DNA from: RUG11462 sp045539315
GTDB taxonomy: Bacteria; Bacillota; Clostridia; Oscillospirales; Acutalibacteraceae
Length of the DNA stretch: 64,000 nt
Direction: 5' to 3'
NCBI GenBank assembly: GCA_045539315.1
Contig: JAZQFC010000027.1
Coordinates: 1 to 64,000, forward strand
Part shown: piece by piece, positions 27,537 to 35,333 of the stretch
Numbering within the stretch: the stretch's first letter is position 1
Layout: every line of letters begins with the position of its first letter
The notes under the pieces: generated by a model
Database searches by the model: none
Told to the model about the DNA's origin: nothing
Seen by the model: the letters and a program-made list of their open reading frames with translations, nothing else
Program-made: the position numbers and the translations under genes

Positions 27537-28898
27537 ATGGTACATCAATATAAATTAAACGGATATAACATTGTTCTTGATACGGCTTCCGGCAGTGTTC
27601 ACTCGGTTGATGAAGTGGCTTTTAATATTATTAAATATTACAAGTCTAAATCAAGCGATGAAATTGTTGATATTATTACTAAAGAATATGGCATTTCTGA
27701 GAAGGAAGTTTTAGAGTGTATTGAAGATGTTAAAACTTTGGAAAACGAGGGCAAACTTTGGTCGGTTGATGAATATGAGAATTTAGCAATTGACTTTAAA
27801 AAGCGCAACACAGTTATAAAAGCGCTTTGTTTACATGTTGCTCATTCTTGTAATCTTAACTGTTCATACTGTTTTGCGGCTCAGGGTAAATACCACGGCG
27901 CCGACAGTTTAATGAGTTATGAAACAGGTAAGCGCGCGCTTGATTTTTTAATTGAAAATTCAGGCACAAGGCACAACCTTGAGGTTGACTTTTTTGGTGG
28001 CGAGCCACTTCTTAATTTCGATGTTGTAAAGCAACTTGTTGCTTACGCTAGAAGCATTGAAAAACAGCATAATAAAAACTTTAGATTTACGCTTACAACT
28101 AATGGTGTGCTTATTGATGATGATGTAATTGATTTTTGCAATAAAGAGATGGATAATGTGGTGCTTTCTCTTGATGGCAGACGCGATAAGCATGACTTTT
28201 TTAGAAAAGATTTAGCCGGCAATGGCTCTTATGATAAAATTTTGCCTAAATTCAAAGAATTGGTACAAAAACGCGGCGGTAAAAACTACTATATGCGAGG
28301 CACTTTTACTCATAACAATGTTGATTTTACCGAAGACATTTTCCATATGGCTGATTTAGGGTTTAAAGAACTTTCTATGGAGCCTGTTGTTTGTAAACCT
28401 GATGAAAAATACGCTTTAACACAAGAAGATTTGCCAAAGATTTTAGAGCAATATGAAATCTTGGCAAAAGAAATGATAAAGCGCAAAAAGGCAGGTAACG
28501 GCTTTACTTTTTATCATTATATGCTTGATTTAACATCAGGCCCTTGTATTTACAAACGAATTACAGGTTGTGGCTCTGGAACTGAATATATGGCGGTAAC
28601 TCCTACGGGCGACCTTTATCCTTGCCATCAGTTTGTAGGCGATGAAAATTATAAACTAGGCGATATTTTCACAGGTGTTACAAATACTCAAAAAGTCAAT
28701 GAATTTAAACTTTGCAACGCTTATGCAAAGGACGAGTGCAAAGACTGTTTTGCTCGTCTTTACTGTTCGGGTGGTTGTGCCGCTAATGCTTACCACGCAA
28801 CAGGCAATATAAATGGTATTTATGAATATGGTTGTGAACTTTTCAAAAAGCGTATTGAATGCGCTATTATGATGAAAGTTGCCGAAGCAGAAGATTAA
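27537..28898 (+). CDS. scfB: Radical SAM/SPASM maturase of SCIFF
   Basis: 453-aa enzyme. An N-terminal RiPP-recognition-like region (about 1-85) precedes the radical SAM cluster motif CNLNCSYC (about residue 104-111) and GGEPLLNF. The C-terminal SPASM domain supplies cysteines for auxiliary clusters (CGSGTEY, YPCHQFV, CKDCFARLYCSGGC). By family it builds thioether crosslinks in SCIFF. Directly downstream of scfA, 63 bp apart. Shine-Dalgarno AAAGGA. Confidence 0.95.
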   Translation: MVHQYKLNGYNIVLDTASGSVHSVDEVAFNIIKYYKSKSSDEIVDIITKEYGISEKEVLECIEDVKTLENEGKLWSVDEYENLAIDFKKRNTVIKALCLHVAHSCNLNCSYCFAAQGKYHGADSLMSYETGKRALDFLIENSGTRHNLEVDFFGGEPLLNFDVVKQLVAYARSIEKQHNKNFRFTLTTNGVLIDDDVIDFCNKEMDNVVLSLDGRRDKHDFFRKDLAGNGSYDKILPKFKELVQKRGGKNYYMRGTFTHNNVDFTEDIFHMADLGFKELSMEPVVCKPDEKYALTQEDLPKILEQYEILAKEMIKRKKAGNGFTFYHYMLDLTSGPCIYKRITGCGSGTEYMAVTPTGDLYPCHQFVGDENYKLGDIFTGVTNTQKVNEFKLCNAYAKDECKDCFARLYCSGGCAANAYHATGNINGIYEYGCELFKKRIECAIMMKVAEAED

Positions 28899-28919
28899 AT
28901 TTTTAGAAAGGGTGGTTTT

Positions 28920-30221
28920 ATGAATACTCCTATTGCAGACTTTTTAAAAAGTTATGCAAATAGCGATACTGTGCGCCTGCATATGCCTGGGCACAAAGGT
29001 TCTGCTCACCCTTTTGATATTACTGAAATTTCCGGCGCAGACTCATTGTATGAAGCAAATGGAATAATTTTGGAATCTGAAAATAATGCGACAAAGATTT
29101 TTGGCACTAAACAAACTCTTTATTCAACCGAGGGCTCTTCTCAATGCATTAAAGCAATGCTTTATCTTGCTTGTGCAAAAAGAAAAGACAAAAATTCTCG
29201 CCCACTTATACTCGCTTCTAGAAATGTTCACAAAGCATTTTTATCTGCGGCGGCTTTAATTGATTTTGATGTTGAATGGTTAATGCCAAACGCAACAAAT
29301 TCTATCTGCTCTTGTGTTATCACTCCAAAGGGGCTAAAAAACGTACTAAAAAGCCTTGATAAAAAACCTTGCGCGGTTTACATAACTTCGCCTGATTATC
29401 TTGGTAATATGGCAGATATCAAAGGGCTTTCTAAAATTTGCAAACAAGAAAATATTCCGCTTATTTGCGATAATGCTCACGGCGCTTATTTTAAATTTTT
29501 AGGCCTACACCCTATTCAACTCGGCGCAGATATGTGTTGCGATTCGGCTCACAAAACTCTGCCTGTGCTCACAGGAGGCGCTTATTTACATATTAATAAC
29601 GCAGAGTTTTTAAATTGCGCAAAAGACGCGCTTTGTCTTTTTGGCTCAACTAGTCCGTCATACTTGATTTTAAATTCGCTTGACTTGGCGAATAAATATA
29701 TGTATGAAAAAATGGAAAAAGACATTTTAAATTGTGCTAAATCAGTAGATGAATTAAAAGTTTACATAACTAATATAAGTGATGAGCCTTTAAAGATTAC
29801 TATTGACGCAAATAAAATGGGTTATACAGGGTTCGATATTGCTGATATTTTGAGAAAAAGCGATATTGAGTGTGAGTATGCAGATAATCAATTTGTTGTT
29901 TTGATGTTTTCTGTTAGCAATGATGATAAAGATTTCAAGCGAGTTAAAAACGCATTGAAATCTATAAAAATCAAGGAGGAAATCAAAGAAAAGCCGATAG
30001 ATTTCGCTAAAATTCATCAAGAAGCTTCTATTAAAAACGCGATATTTTCATTGCAAGAAGAAATCGATGTAGAAAACGCAGTTGATAGAATTTGTGGCTT
30101 TTGTAATGTTTCTTGCCCACCTGCTATTCCAATTGCAGTTTCGGGCGAAAGAATAACAAACGAACATATAAAACTTTTTAAAAAATACAATATTAAAAAA
30201 ATAAAGGTAATCGCAAAATAG
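28920..30221 (+). CDS. Orn/Lys/Arg decarboxylase-family PLP enzyme
   Basis: 433-aa member of group III (aspartate aminotransferase fold) basic amino acid decarboxylases, the shorter SpeA/YaaO-like form without a wing domain. LHMPGHKGS lies at the N-terminus, DNAHGAYF and the PLP lysine DSAHKTLPVLTGGAYLH in the middle, and a C-terminal domain that ends near residue 433. It is 21 bp after scfB and shares its transcript. Likely makes a polyamine precursor such as agmatine or cadaverine; the substrate cannot be fixed by eye. The stop codon lies within the terminator stem. Confidence 0.85.
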   Translation: MNTPIADFLKSYANSDTVRLHMPGHKGSAHPFDITEISGADSLYEANGIILESENNATKIFGTKQTLYSTEGSSQCIKAMLYLACAKRKDKNSRPLILASRNVHKAFLSAAALIDFDVEWLMPNATNSICSCVITPKGLKNVLKSLDKKPCAVYITSPDYLGNMADIKGLSKICKQENIPLICDNAHGAYFKFLGLHPIQLGADMCCDSAHKTLPVLTGGAYLHINNAEFLNCAKDALCLFGSTSPSYLILNSLDLANKYMYEKMEKDILNCAKSVDELKVYITNISDEPLKITIDANKMGYTGFDIADILRKSDIECEYADNQFVVLMFSVSNDDKDFKRVKNALKSIKIKEEIKEKPIDFAKIHQEASIKNAIFSLQEEIDVENAVDRICGFCNVSCPPAIPIAVSGERITNEHIKLFKKYNIKKIKVIAK

Positions 30222-30232
30222 CGATTACCTTT
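30203..30232. terminator. Terminator (copy 1 of a duplicated sequence)
   Basis: Stem AAAGGTAATCGC / GCGATTACCTTT with loop AAAATA, then TGTTTTT. The surrounding 38 bp (30196-30233) recur exactly at 32757-32794. It serves both the decarboxylase and the convergent 741-aa protein gene. Confidence 0.85.
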
Positions 30233-30248
30233 TGTTTTTATCTAATAA

Positions 30249-32474
30249 TTAACTAGTTGTTTGACTTCCAATTGAAACTAAATCATCATATGATAAAAAG
30301 CCATTATCATACGCTTGTTGAAGACTATAAAACACTCCGTCTTTAAGCACACGCGCACGGCGATTATCTGAATATGTGAACTTAACCCCTTCAACATACA
30401 CATCATACATTGCGCAATTAACTGTGGTAAAATTGTCCCATAACATTACAACGATACAATCATTATAAGTTCCGAAATAATAGTCAATTTTAATATCATC
30501 AAGGGTTGCATGAGCAGTGTCCGGATTTTGTTTCAACTCTTTAAGCCTTGCTTCTTTTACAAGTGTTTCATAATTCTTTGAAGTTGTTGTTTGAGTTTGT
30601 GTTTTATTCTTCAACTCATACCATTCACTTGTGGTGTGCGAAAGCGGTGTGTTTATATACAAATAATACTCGCCATCAATTTGTGCTAACCAAGAATGAT
30701 TCCAAAGTCCTAAAATCGCAATTGGATTACCGTCAGAGCAACAAATACTTGTGCTTCCCAATGTTTCATCAATAAATATTACATCTTCTTTTGTTGCATC
30801 CCACCAAGAATAATTAATATCCTGCTCTTGTGGGTCTAAATACAATATATATTCCATCATATTTTGTCTGTCTGCAAAATATTCTGAAAGTTCTTCATAA
30901 CCAAATTTAGTTAACTTAAATTTAGCAGAATAACCCCAAGTTTCTTTTAAATTATCTCCTTGCAAATTTTCCTGAAAGATATCATACTCAATATTCATCA
31001 ACTCTGAATCACAAGGAATTTCATAATCAAAATCCTTTTTAATGATTTTTTCTAATTGATGTTTATTAAGCCCTTCAAAATAAGACTTCAAACTGCCTTG
31101 ATGTTCGGACAACTCTGGCAATTCAGCGTTTTGAAGATAATATTCATTAATTTTTGTGTGGTCAGTTTCAATGAAAAGATAATACTCACCATCAATTTCG
31201 GCAGTCATAAAATCAATCCAAATAGTAGGAACAATACCCTCTGTGCTAACTTTAGCATTATAAGCATAACTTGAATATTTTACAACATTCGTTTCATTTA
31301 AATTCCACCAAGGTTGGTTATTGCCATTTTCTAAAACATATTTAATGTTATTTGTTGGGTCTTCATTTGTGAGCATTTCATTAAAATAATCAAAACCCGA
31401 TTTTGTGAGTTTTAATTTTGCAATATATTTGTATCCACCATCACATATATTTGAATCTATTTTTTCAAAATTTTGAACAGTAGTACCTTCACCTATAAAC
31501 ATTTCGGTGTCATTTACGATTACTTGAAGTTGCTCTTCTTTTGTTAAAGAATCAAGATACTCGCCTGCATCCGTATAATCTTTAGGGTCTTTATTAAGCG
31601 CTGTTGGAATAAAATCTTTGCATTTTTTAGAAAGATTAGTTGTTACAAACAAATAATAATTATCGTTAATTACTCCGAGATAAGCATAGACTTTTTCACC
31701 TGAATATCTATATGTCCATTGTTGACCTTGAACAGAGTAAAGATTTAATGTCTCTTTTTTAAAATATTTTCTGATAATTAAATCTGAATACAAACCAAAC
31801 TCATCAATAAAATTTTCTTGATTCCATTCTTCGCCCGGCTCTTGACAAAGTTCAACATAAGCATTTGGATTAAGGAGAACTTTTGCGCTATAGCCCCACG
31901 CATTATCATACTGCATTTCTTCGGTGTACATATATTTTTTAGGCTCAAACTCTTTAACAACTGCGCTATTTGAAGAAATATCAACACCTAAATCATAAGA
32001 AATAAGTTCAAGTTGCTCTTTAGGTGTTAAATTATTAAAGTATTCTTCGGCAGAAATTGTTGTAGGCTCTGTTGTAGTAGTTGTTGTAGGCATTTCTACT
32101 ACAATAGTGGTTTGTGGCTCTTTTTCAGTCTTTGTTTTAACCGATTTTGTTGCCGATTTAAAACTATAAAACTTGCCCTTATTATTTTTCTTAAAAGCCT
32201 TTACTTTATATGTGTATTTTTTGCCACTTTTTAGTTTTTTGTTAATAAATGTTCTTTTTGTAGTCTTTTTAATAAATTTATACTTTTTATTTTGAGTTTT
32301 GCGATAAACTTTATAATGCTTTGCACCTTTTACTTTACTCCATTTAAGTTTTACGCTATTAGTAGTTGAGGTAGCATTGATTTCAAATTTTGTTTTAGCC
32401 GCAGCAGACGGCAAAACAAACGCACTTGAAACAAGCAAAACCATCATTAATATTGCTGAAACATATTTCTTCAT
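30249..32474 (-). CDS. Secreted Fn3-like protein with three repeats of an unknown domain
   Basis: 741 aa. Signal peptide 1-25; an N-terminal lysine-rich Fn3-like domain (about 28-112) almost the same as that of the 416-1795 protein; a Thr-rich linker (PTTTTTTEPTT). Then three copies of a roughly 150-aa unit: each begins Y-(F/L)-x-x-L-x-(K)-x-Q-L-x-x-I, has GYSAKxxLxxxG(Y/F) in the middle, and ends (I)DGEYYLFIxT. The last 100 residues (IDYYFGTYNDCIVVML ... DGVFYSLQQAYDNGFLS) form a separate domain that I have seen in other clostridial secreted proteins but cannot name. No catalytic motif is visible; function unknown. Confidence 0.8.
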   Translation of the reverse strand: MKKYVSAILMMVLLVSSAFVLPSAAAKTKFEINATSTTNSVKLKWSKVKGAKHYKVYRKTQNKKYKFIKKTTKRTFINKKLKSGKKYTYKVKAFKKNNKGKFYSFKSATKSVKTKTEKEPQTTIVVEMPTTTTTTEPTTISAEEYFNNLTPKEQLELISYDLGVDISSNSAVVKEFEPKKYMYTEEMQYDNAWGYSAKVLLNPNAYVELCQEPGEEWNQENFIDEFGLYSDLIIRKYFKKETLNLYSVQGQQWTYRYSGEKVYAYLGVINDNYYLFVTTNLSKKCKDFIPTALNKDPKDYTDAGEYLDSLTKEEQLQVIVNDTEMFIGEGTTVQNFEKIDSNICDGGYKYIAKLKLTKSGFDYFNEMLTNEDPTNNIKYVLENGNNQPWWNLNETNVVKYSSYAYNAKVSTEGIVPTIWIDFMTAEIDGEYYLFIETDHTKINEYYLQNAELPELSEHQGSLKSYFEGLNKHQLEKIIKKDFDYEIPCDSELMNIEYDIFQENLQGDNLKETWGYSAKFKLTKFGYEELSEYFADRQNMMEYILYLDPQEQDINYSWWDATKEDVIFIDETLGSTSICCSDGNPIAILGLWNHSWLAQIDGEYYLYINTPLSHTTSEWYELKNKTQTQTTTSKNYETLVKEARLKELKQNPDTAHATLDDIKIDYYFGTYNDCIVVMLWDNFTTVNCAMYDVYVEGVKFTYSDNRRARVLKDGVFYSLQQAYDNGFLSYDDLVSIGSQTTS

Positions 32475-32497
32475 TACAATACCTCCATTCTTTTTTC

Positions 32498-32526
32498 ATA
32501 ATAGCACTTTTCCTATTATTTGTCAA
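32498..32526 (-). promoter_or_regulatory. Promoter of the three-repeat secreted protein
   Basis: Minus strand TTGACA (32521-32526), 17-bp spacer, TATTAT (32498-32503). Confidence 0.75.
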
Positions 32527-32540
32527 TAGTTTGCTCTTAT

Positions 32541-32571
32541 TTTATACTACTTTATACTACTTTTGAGTATA
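32541..32571. promoter_or_regulatory. Tandem/inverted repeat, candidate RHH operator
   Basis: Two tandem copies of TTTATACTAC (32541-32550, 32551-32560), the second forming an inverted repeat TATACT-7-AGTATA with 32566-32571. It lies between the -35 of the secreted-protein gene and the small ribbon-helix-helix gene. Ribbon-helix-helix dimers typically bind such closely spaced short repeats; binding is inference. Confidence 0.4.
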
Positions 32572-32615
32572 TTCTACTTCTTTGTGTTAATATTAAAACA
32601 TAAGGAGTGGTGAAT

Positions 32616-32765
32616 ATGAAACCATTAAAAAACAAGGTAAGCATAACTTTAGACGAAGATATTATACAAAAGATTAGAGAATTGTCAGAAAATGATGACC
32701 GTTCATTCTCACAATATATAAACATAGTTTTAAAAAAGCATATAACTGAAATAGACAAAAAATAA
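32616..32765 (+). CDS. 49-aa ribbon-helix-helix protein
   Basis: Small ORF with AAGGAG 9 bp before its ATG. The product starts MKPLKNKVSITLDEDIIQKI and continues with RSFSQYINIVLKKHI: a beta strand (KVSITLD) followed by two helices with the SFSQYIN turn, as in Arc/CopG/MetJ-type DNA-binding proteins. It is divergent from the secreted-protein gene at 30249-32474 and could be its local repressor or the antitoxin-like remnant of a lost pair. No toxin gene adjoins it. The stop lies in the second copy of the duplicated terminator. Confidence 0.75.
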   Translation: MKPLKNKVSITLDEDIIQKIRELSENDDRSFSQYINIVLKKHITEIDKK

Positions 32766-32793
32766 AGGTAATCGCAAAATAGCGATTACCTTT
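32764..32793. terminator. Terminator (copy 2 of a duplicated sequence)
   Basis: Same stem and loop as 30203-30232, followed by TTGTTTTT; the 38-bp identity spans 32757-32794. It sits between the small RHH gene and the convergent gpmI. Confidence 0.85.
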
Positions 32794-32805
32794 TTGTTTT
32801 TACTC

Positions 32806-34335
32806 TTATTTTACAAGCAATGAATTACCTGTCATATCGTCTGGTTTTGGCATATCCATTACATCAAGCATTGTTGGAATAAGGTCTGCAAGCACGCCAC
32901 CTTGTTTCAACTCTTTTGCTCCTGTGCCAATTGCGATAAGTGGAACAGGGTTTGTTGTATGCGCTGTGAATGGGTCATCACTTCCTGCTTCAACAAGCAT
33001 TTTATCTGCATTACCATGGTCGGCAGTAATAAGCACTGCGCCATCTTTTTTCATAACTGCATCTACAACTTTGCCTACACACTCATCAACTGCTTCAACT
33101 GCTTTTACAGCGGCTTCAAACACACCTGTATGACCTACCATATCGCAGTTTGCAAAGTTCAAAATGATAACATCATATTTATCACTCTCAATGCGTTTTA
33201 CACATTCTTCTGCTACAGGATAAGCGCTCATTTCAGGTTGCAAGTCATAAGTTGCTACCTTTGGAGATGGGATAACGCATCTATCTTCGCCATCATAAGG
33301 CTCTTCAACGCCACCATTAAAGAAGAATGTTACATGGGCATATTTTTCAGTTTCAGCAATTCGAAGTTGAGTTTTGCCGTGTTTTGCAAGATATTCGCCC
33401 AAAACATTTTTAAGTTCAACAGGTGGGTATGCTACTTCTACATTTGGCATTGTTGCATCATACTGCGCCATACAAACATAATTTACAGGGAATCTGCCGT
33501 TTCTACGAACGAAACCGTCAAACTCATCATCAACAAAAATTCTTGTCATTTGTCTTGCTCTGTCAGGACGGAAGTTCATAAAGATAACTGTATCATCTTT
33601 TTCTACTCTGCCACCCTCACAAGTGATGCAAGGAACGATAAATTCATCAGTAACATCATTAGCATAACTATTATCAACTGCTTCTTGCCAGTTTGCCGCT
33701 TTATCACCTTCGCCATAAACAAATGCGGCGTATGCTTTTTCTTCTCTATCCCAGTTGTTATCTCTGTCCATAGCATAGTATCTGCCTGAAACAGTTGCAA
33801 TAACACCAAGACCGATTTCATCAATTTTGTCTTGCAAGTCCTGAATAAATTGTTTAGCATCGTGTGGGTCAGTATCACGGCCATCAGTAATGCAATGAAG
33901 ATAGAGTTTTGTAGCCCCCATTTTTTTAGCCATATCCATAACGCCATACCAATGCTCACAATGAGAATGAACGCCACCATTTCCAACAAGGCCCATAAGA
34001 TGAATAGCCTTATCATTATCAATGGCTTTTCTCATATTTCTAACAAGAACATCATTCTCAAGCATTGAGCCATCGCGAATTGATTTTGTGATAAGAGTTA
34101 ATTGTTGATAAACGATTCTGCCGGCACCCATATTTGTGTGACCAACTTCAGAGTTGCCCATTTGACCATCAGGAAGACCAACATCCATACCTGAAGCGCC
34201 AATTGTAGTCCAAGGACACTCACTCATATAACGGTCAATATTAGGTGTATTAGCGGCGCAAACTGCGTTGCCTTCTACACACTGTGGAATCCAACCAAAA
34301 CCGTCCATAATAATTAAAGTAACAGGTTTTTTCAT
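32806..34335 (-). CDS. gpmI: 2,3-Bisphosphoglycerate-independent phosphoglycerate mutase
   Basis: Interconverts 3- and 2-phosphoglycerate with two Mn ions. 509 aa, normal length. LIIMDGFGW carries a metal aspartate, GQMGNSEVGHTNMGAGR the phospho-serine, and TADHGNADKM more metal ligands. Third gene of a pgk-tpiA-gpmI glycolytic cluster read leftward; 73 bp after tpiA. Confidence 0.96.
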   Translation of the reverse strand: MKKPVTLIIMDGFGWIPQCVEGNAVCAANTPNIDRYMSECPWTTIGASGMDVGLPDGQMGNSEVGHTNMGAGRIVYQQLTLITKSIRDGSMLENDVLVRNMRKAIDNDKAIHLMGLVGNGGVHSHCEHWYGVMDMAKKMGATKLYLHCITDGRDTDPHDAKQFIQDLQDKIDEIGLGVIATVSGRYYAMDRDNNWDREEKAYAAFVYGEGDKAANWQEAVDNSYANDVTDEFIVPCITCEGGRVEKDDTVIFMNFRPDRARQMTRIFVDDEFDGFVRRNGRFPVNYVCMAQYDATMPNVEVAYPPVELKNVLGEYLAKHGKTQLRIAETEKYAHVTFFFNGGVEEPYDGEDRCVIPSPKVATYDLQPEMSAYPVAEECVKRIESDKYDVIILNFANCDMVGHTGVFEAAVKAVEAVDECVGKVVDAVMKKDGAVLITADHGNADKMLVEAGSDDPFTAHTTNPVPLIAIGTGAKELKQGGVLADLIPTMLDVMDMPKPDDMTGNSLLVK

Positions 34336-34408
34336 AAAAACAAAAATCCTTTCGATATTAGAACGGGAGGAGTTTTAACCCCTCCCCTACAATTTTATTT
34401 TAAGTTTT

Positions 34409-35176
34409 TTATTTGCTTGCAGCTTTAACGATGATAGAAAAATCTTCTGCTTTGAGTGAAGCGCCACCGATAAGACCGCCATCAACATTTACTTTTGATA
34501 AAAGTTCATCAGCATTGCCTGCGTTCATAGAGCCACCGTATTGAATTGTAACAGTTTCTGCTACTTCTGCACCGAACATATCAGCAATAGCATCACGAAC
34601 AAATTTGTTGCCTTCATCTGCTTGGTCAGCAGTTGCAGTTTCGCCAGTACCGATAGCCCAAACAGGCTCATAAGCGATGATAACATTTTTAAGTTCTTCT
34701 ACAGTTACATCTTTTAAAGCGATTTTAGTTTGCATTGAAAGAAGTTCTTTAGTAATACCTTGTTTTCTTTGCTCTAAAGTTTCGCCAACGCAGATGATTG
34801 TTTTAAGACCTGCCGCGAGTGCTGCGCGAGAACGAAGGTTTACAGTTTCATCTGTTTCACCAAAATATTGTCTTCTCTCTGAATGGCCTGTGATAACATA
34901 TTCAACACCACAAGCGGTGAGCATTTGCGCAGAAATTTCGCCTGTAAATGCGCCTGACTCTTTAAAGTGAACATTTTCAGCACCGATTTTGATGTTTGAG
35001 CCTTTTGCAGCCTCAACTGCAGCGGCAATATCAACATATGGTACGCAAAGTACAACGTCACAGTCAGCGCCTGCAACTAATGGTTTCATTTCATTGATTA
35101 AAGCAGTTGTTTCTGCCGGTGTTTTATTCATTTTCCAGTTACCTGCGATAACTGCATTTCTTTTTTCTTTTAACAT
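34409..35176 (-). CDS. tpiA: Triosephosphate isomerase
   Basis: 255-aa TIM barrel. GNWKMNKT (catalytic Lys), ITGHSERRQYFGE (His), AYEPVWAIGTG (Glu) and GGSMNAGNA are all present. I chose ATG 35176 since GAAGGAG precedes it; the upstream start at 35218 has no ribosome site and adds a basic tail unlike the family. Confidence 0.96.
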   Translation of the reverse strand: MLKEKRNAVIAGNWKMNKTPAETTALINEMKPLVAGADCDVVLCVPYVDIAAAVEAAKGSNIKIGAENVHFKESGAFTGEISAQMLTACGVEYVITGHSERRQYFGETDETVNLRSRAALAAGLKTIICVGETLEQRKQGITKELLSMQTKIALKDVTVEELKNVIIAYEPVWAIGTGETATADQADEGNKFVRDAIADMFGAEVAETVTIQYGGSMNAGNADELLSKVNVDGGLIGGASLKAEDFSIIVKAASK

Positions 35177-35222
35177 TTTTATTCTCCTTCGAAATTTTAT
35201 TTGCTCAATTGTGAGCACACAT

Positions 35223-35280
35223 TATAAGGCTCCCTTGACTAAAGGGAGCTGGCAAAACCATAGGTTTTGACTGAGGGATT
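35223..35280. repeat. Intergenic palindromic repeat between pgk and tpiA
   Basis: Contains AAGGCTCCCTTgactAAAGGGAGCTggc followed by AAAACCataGGTTTTgactgagggatt, two hairpins with the look of an interspersed repeat often found in clostridial intergenic regions. It lies between two co-directional glycolytic genes, upstream of the pgk terminator hairpin's continuation into tpiA. No coding capacity. Confidence 0.5.
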
Positions 35281-35291
35281 TTGCCTAAAAC

Positions 35292-35322
35292 AAAGTGTGG
35301 AATATGTTTTATTCCACACTTT
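35292..35322 (-). terminator. Terminator-like hairpin after pgk
   Basis: Stem AAAGTGTGGAATA / TATTCCACACTTT, 13 bp, 11 bases after the pgk stop. On the minus strand the tail is not a clean T run (TGTTTTAGGC), so readthrough to tpiA is likely. Confidence 0.6.
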
Positions 35323-35333
35323 TAAAATTTTTG

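Noticed and set aside
32552..32758. 68-residue minus-strand ORF opposite the RHH gene
   Set aside because: Antisense shadow; the plus-strand ORF has a strong ribosome site and a recognisable fold pattern.
32616..32765. RHH protein as antitoxin of an adjacent toxin
   Set aside because: No toxin-like gene lies next to it; the neighbours are a secreted protein and gpmI.
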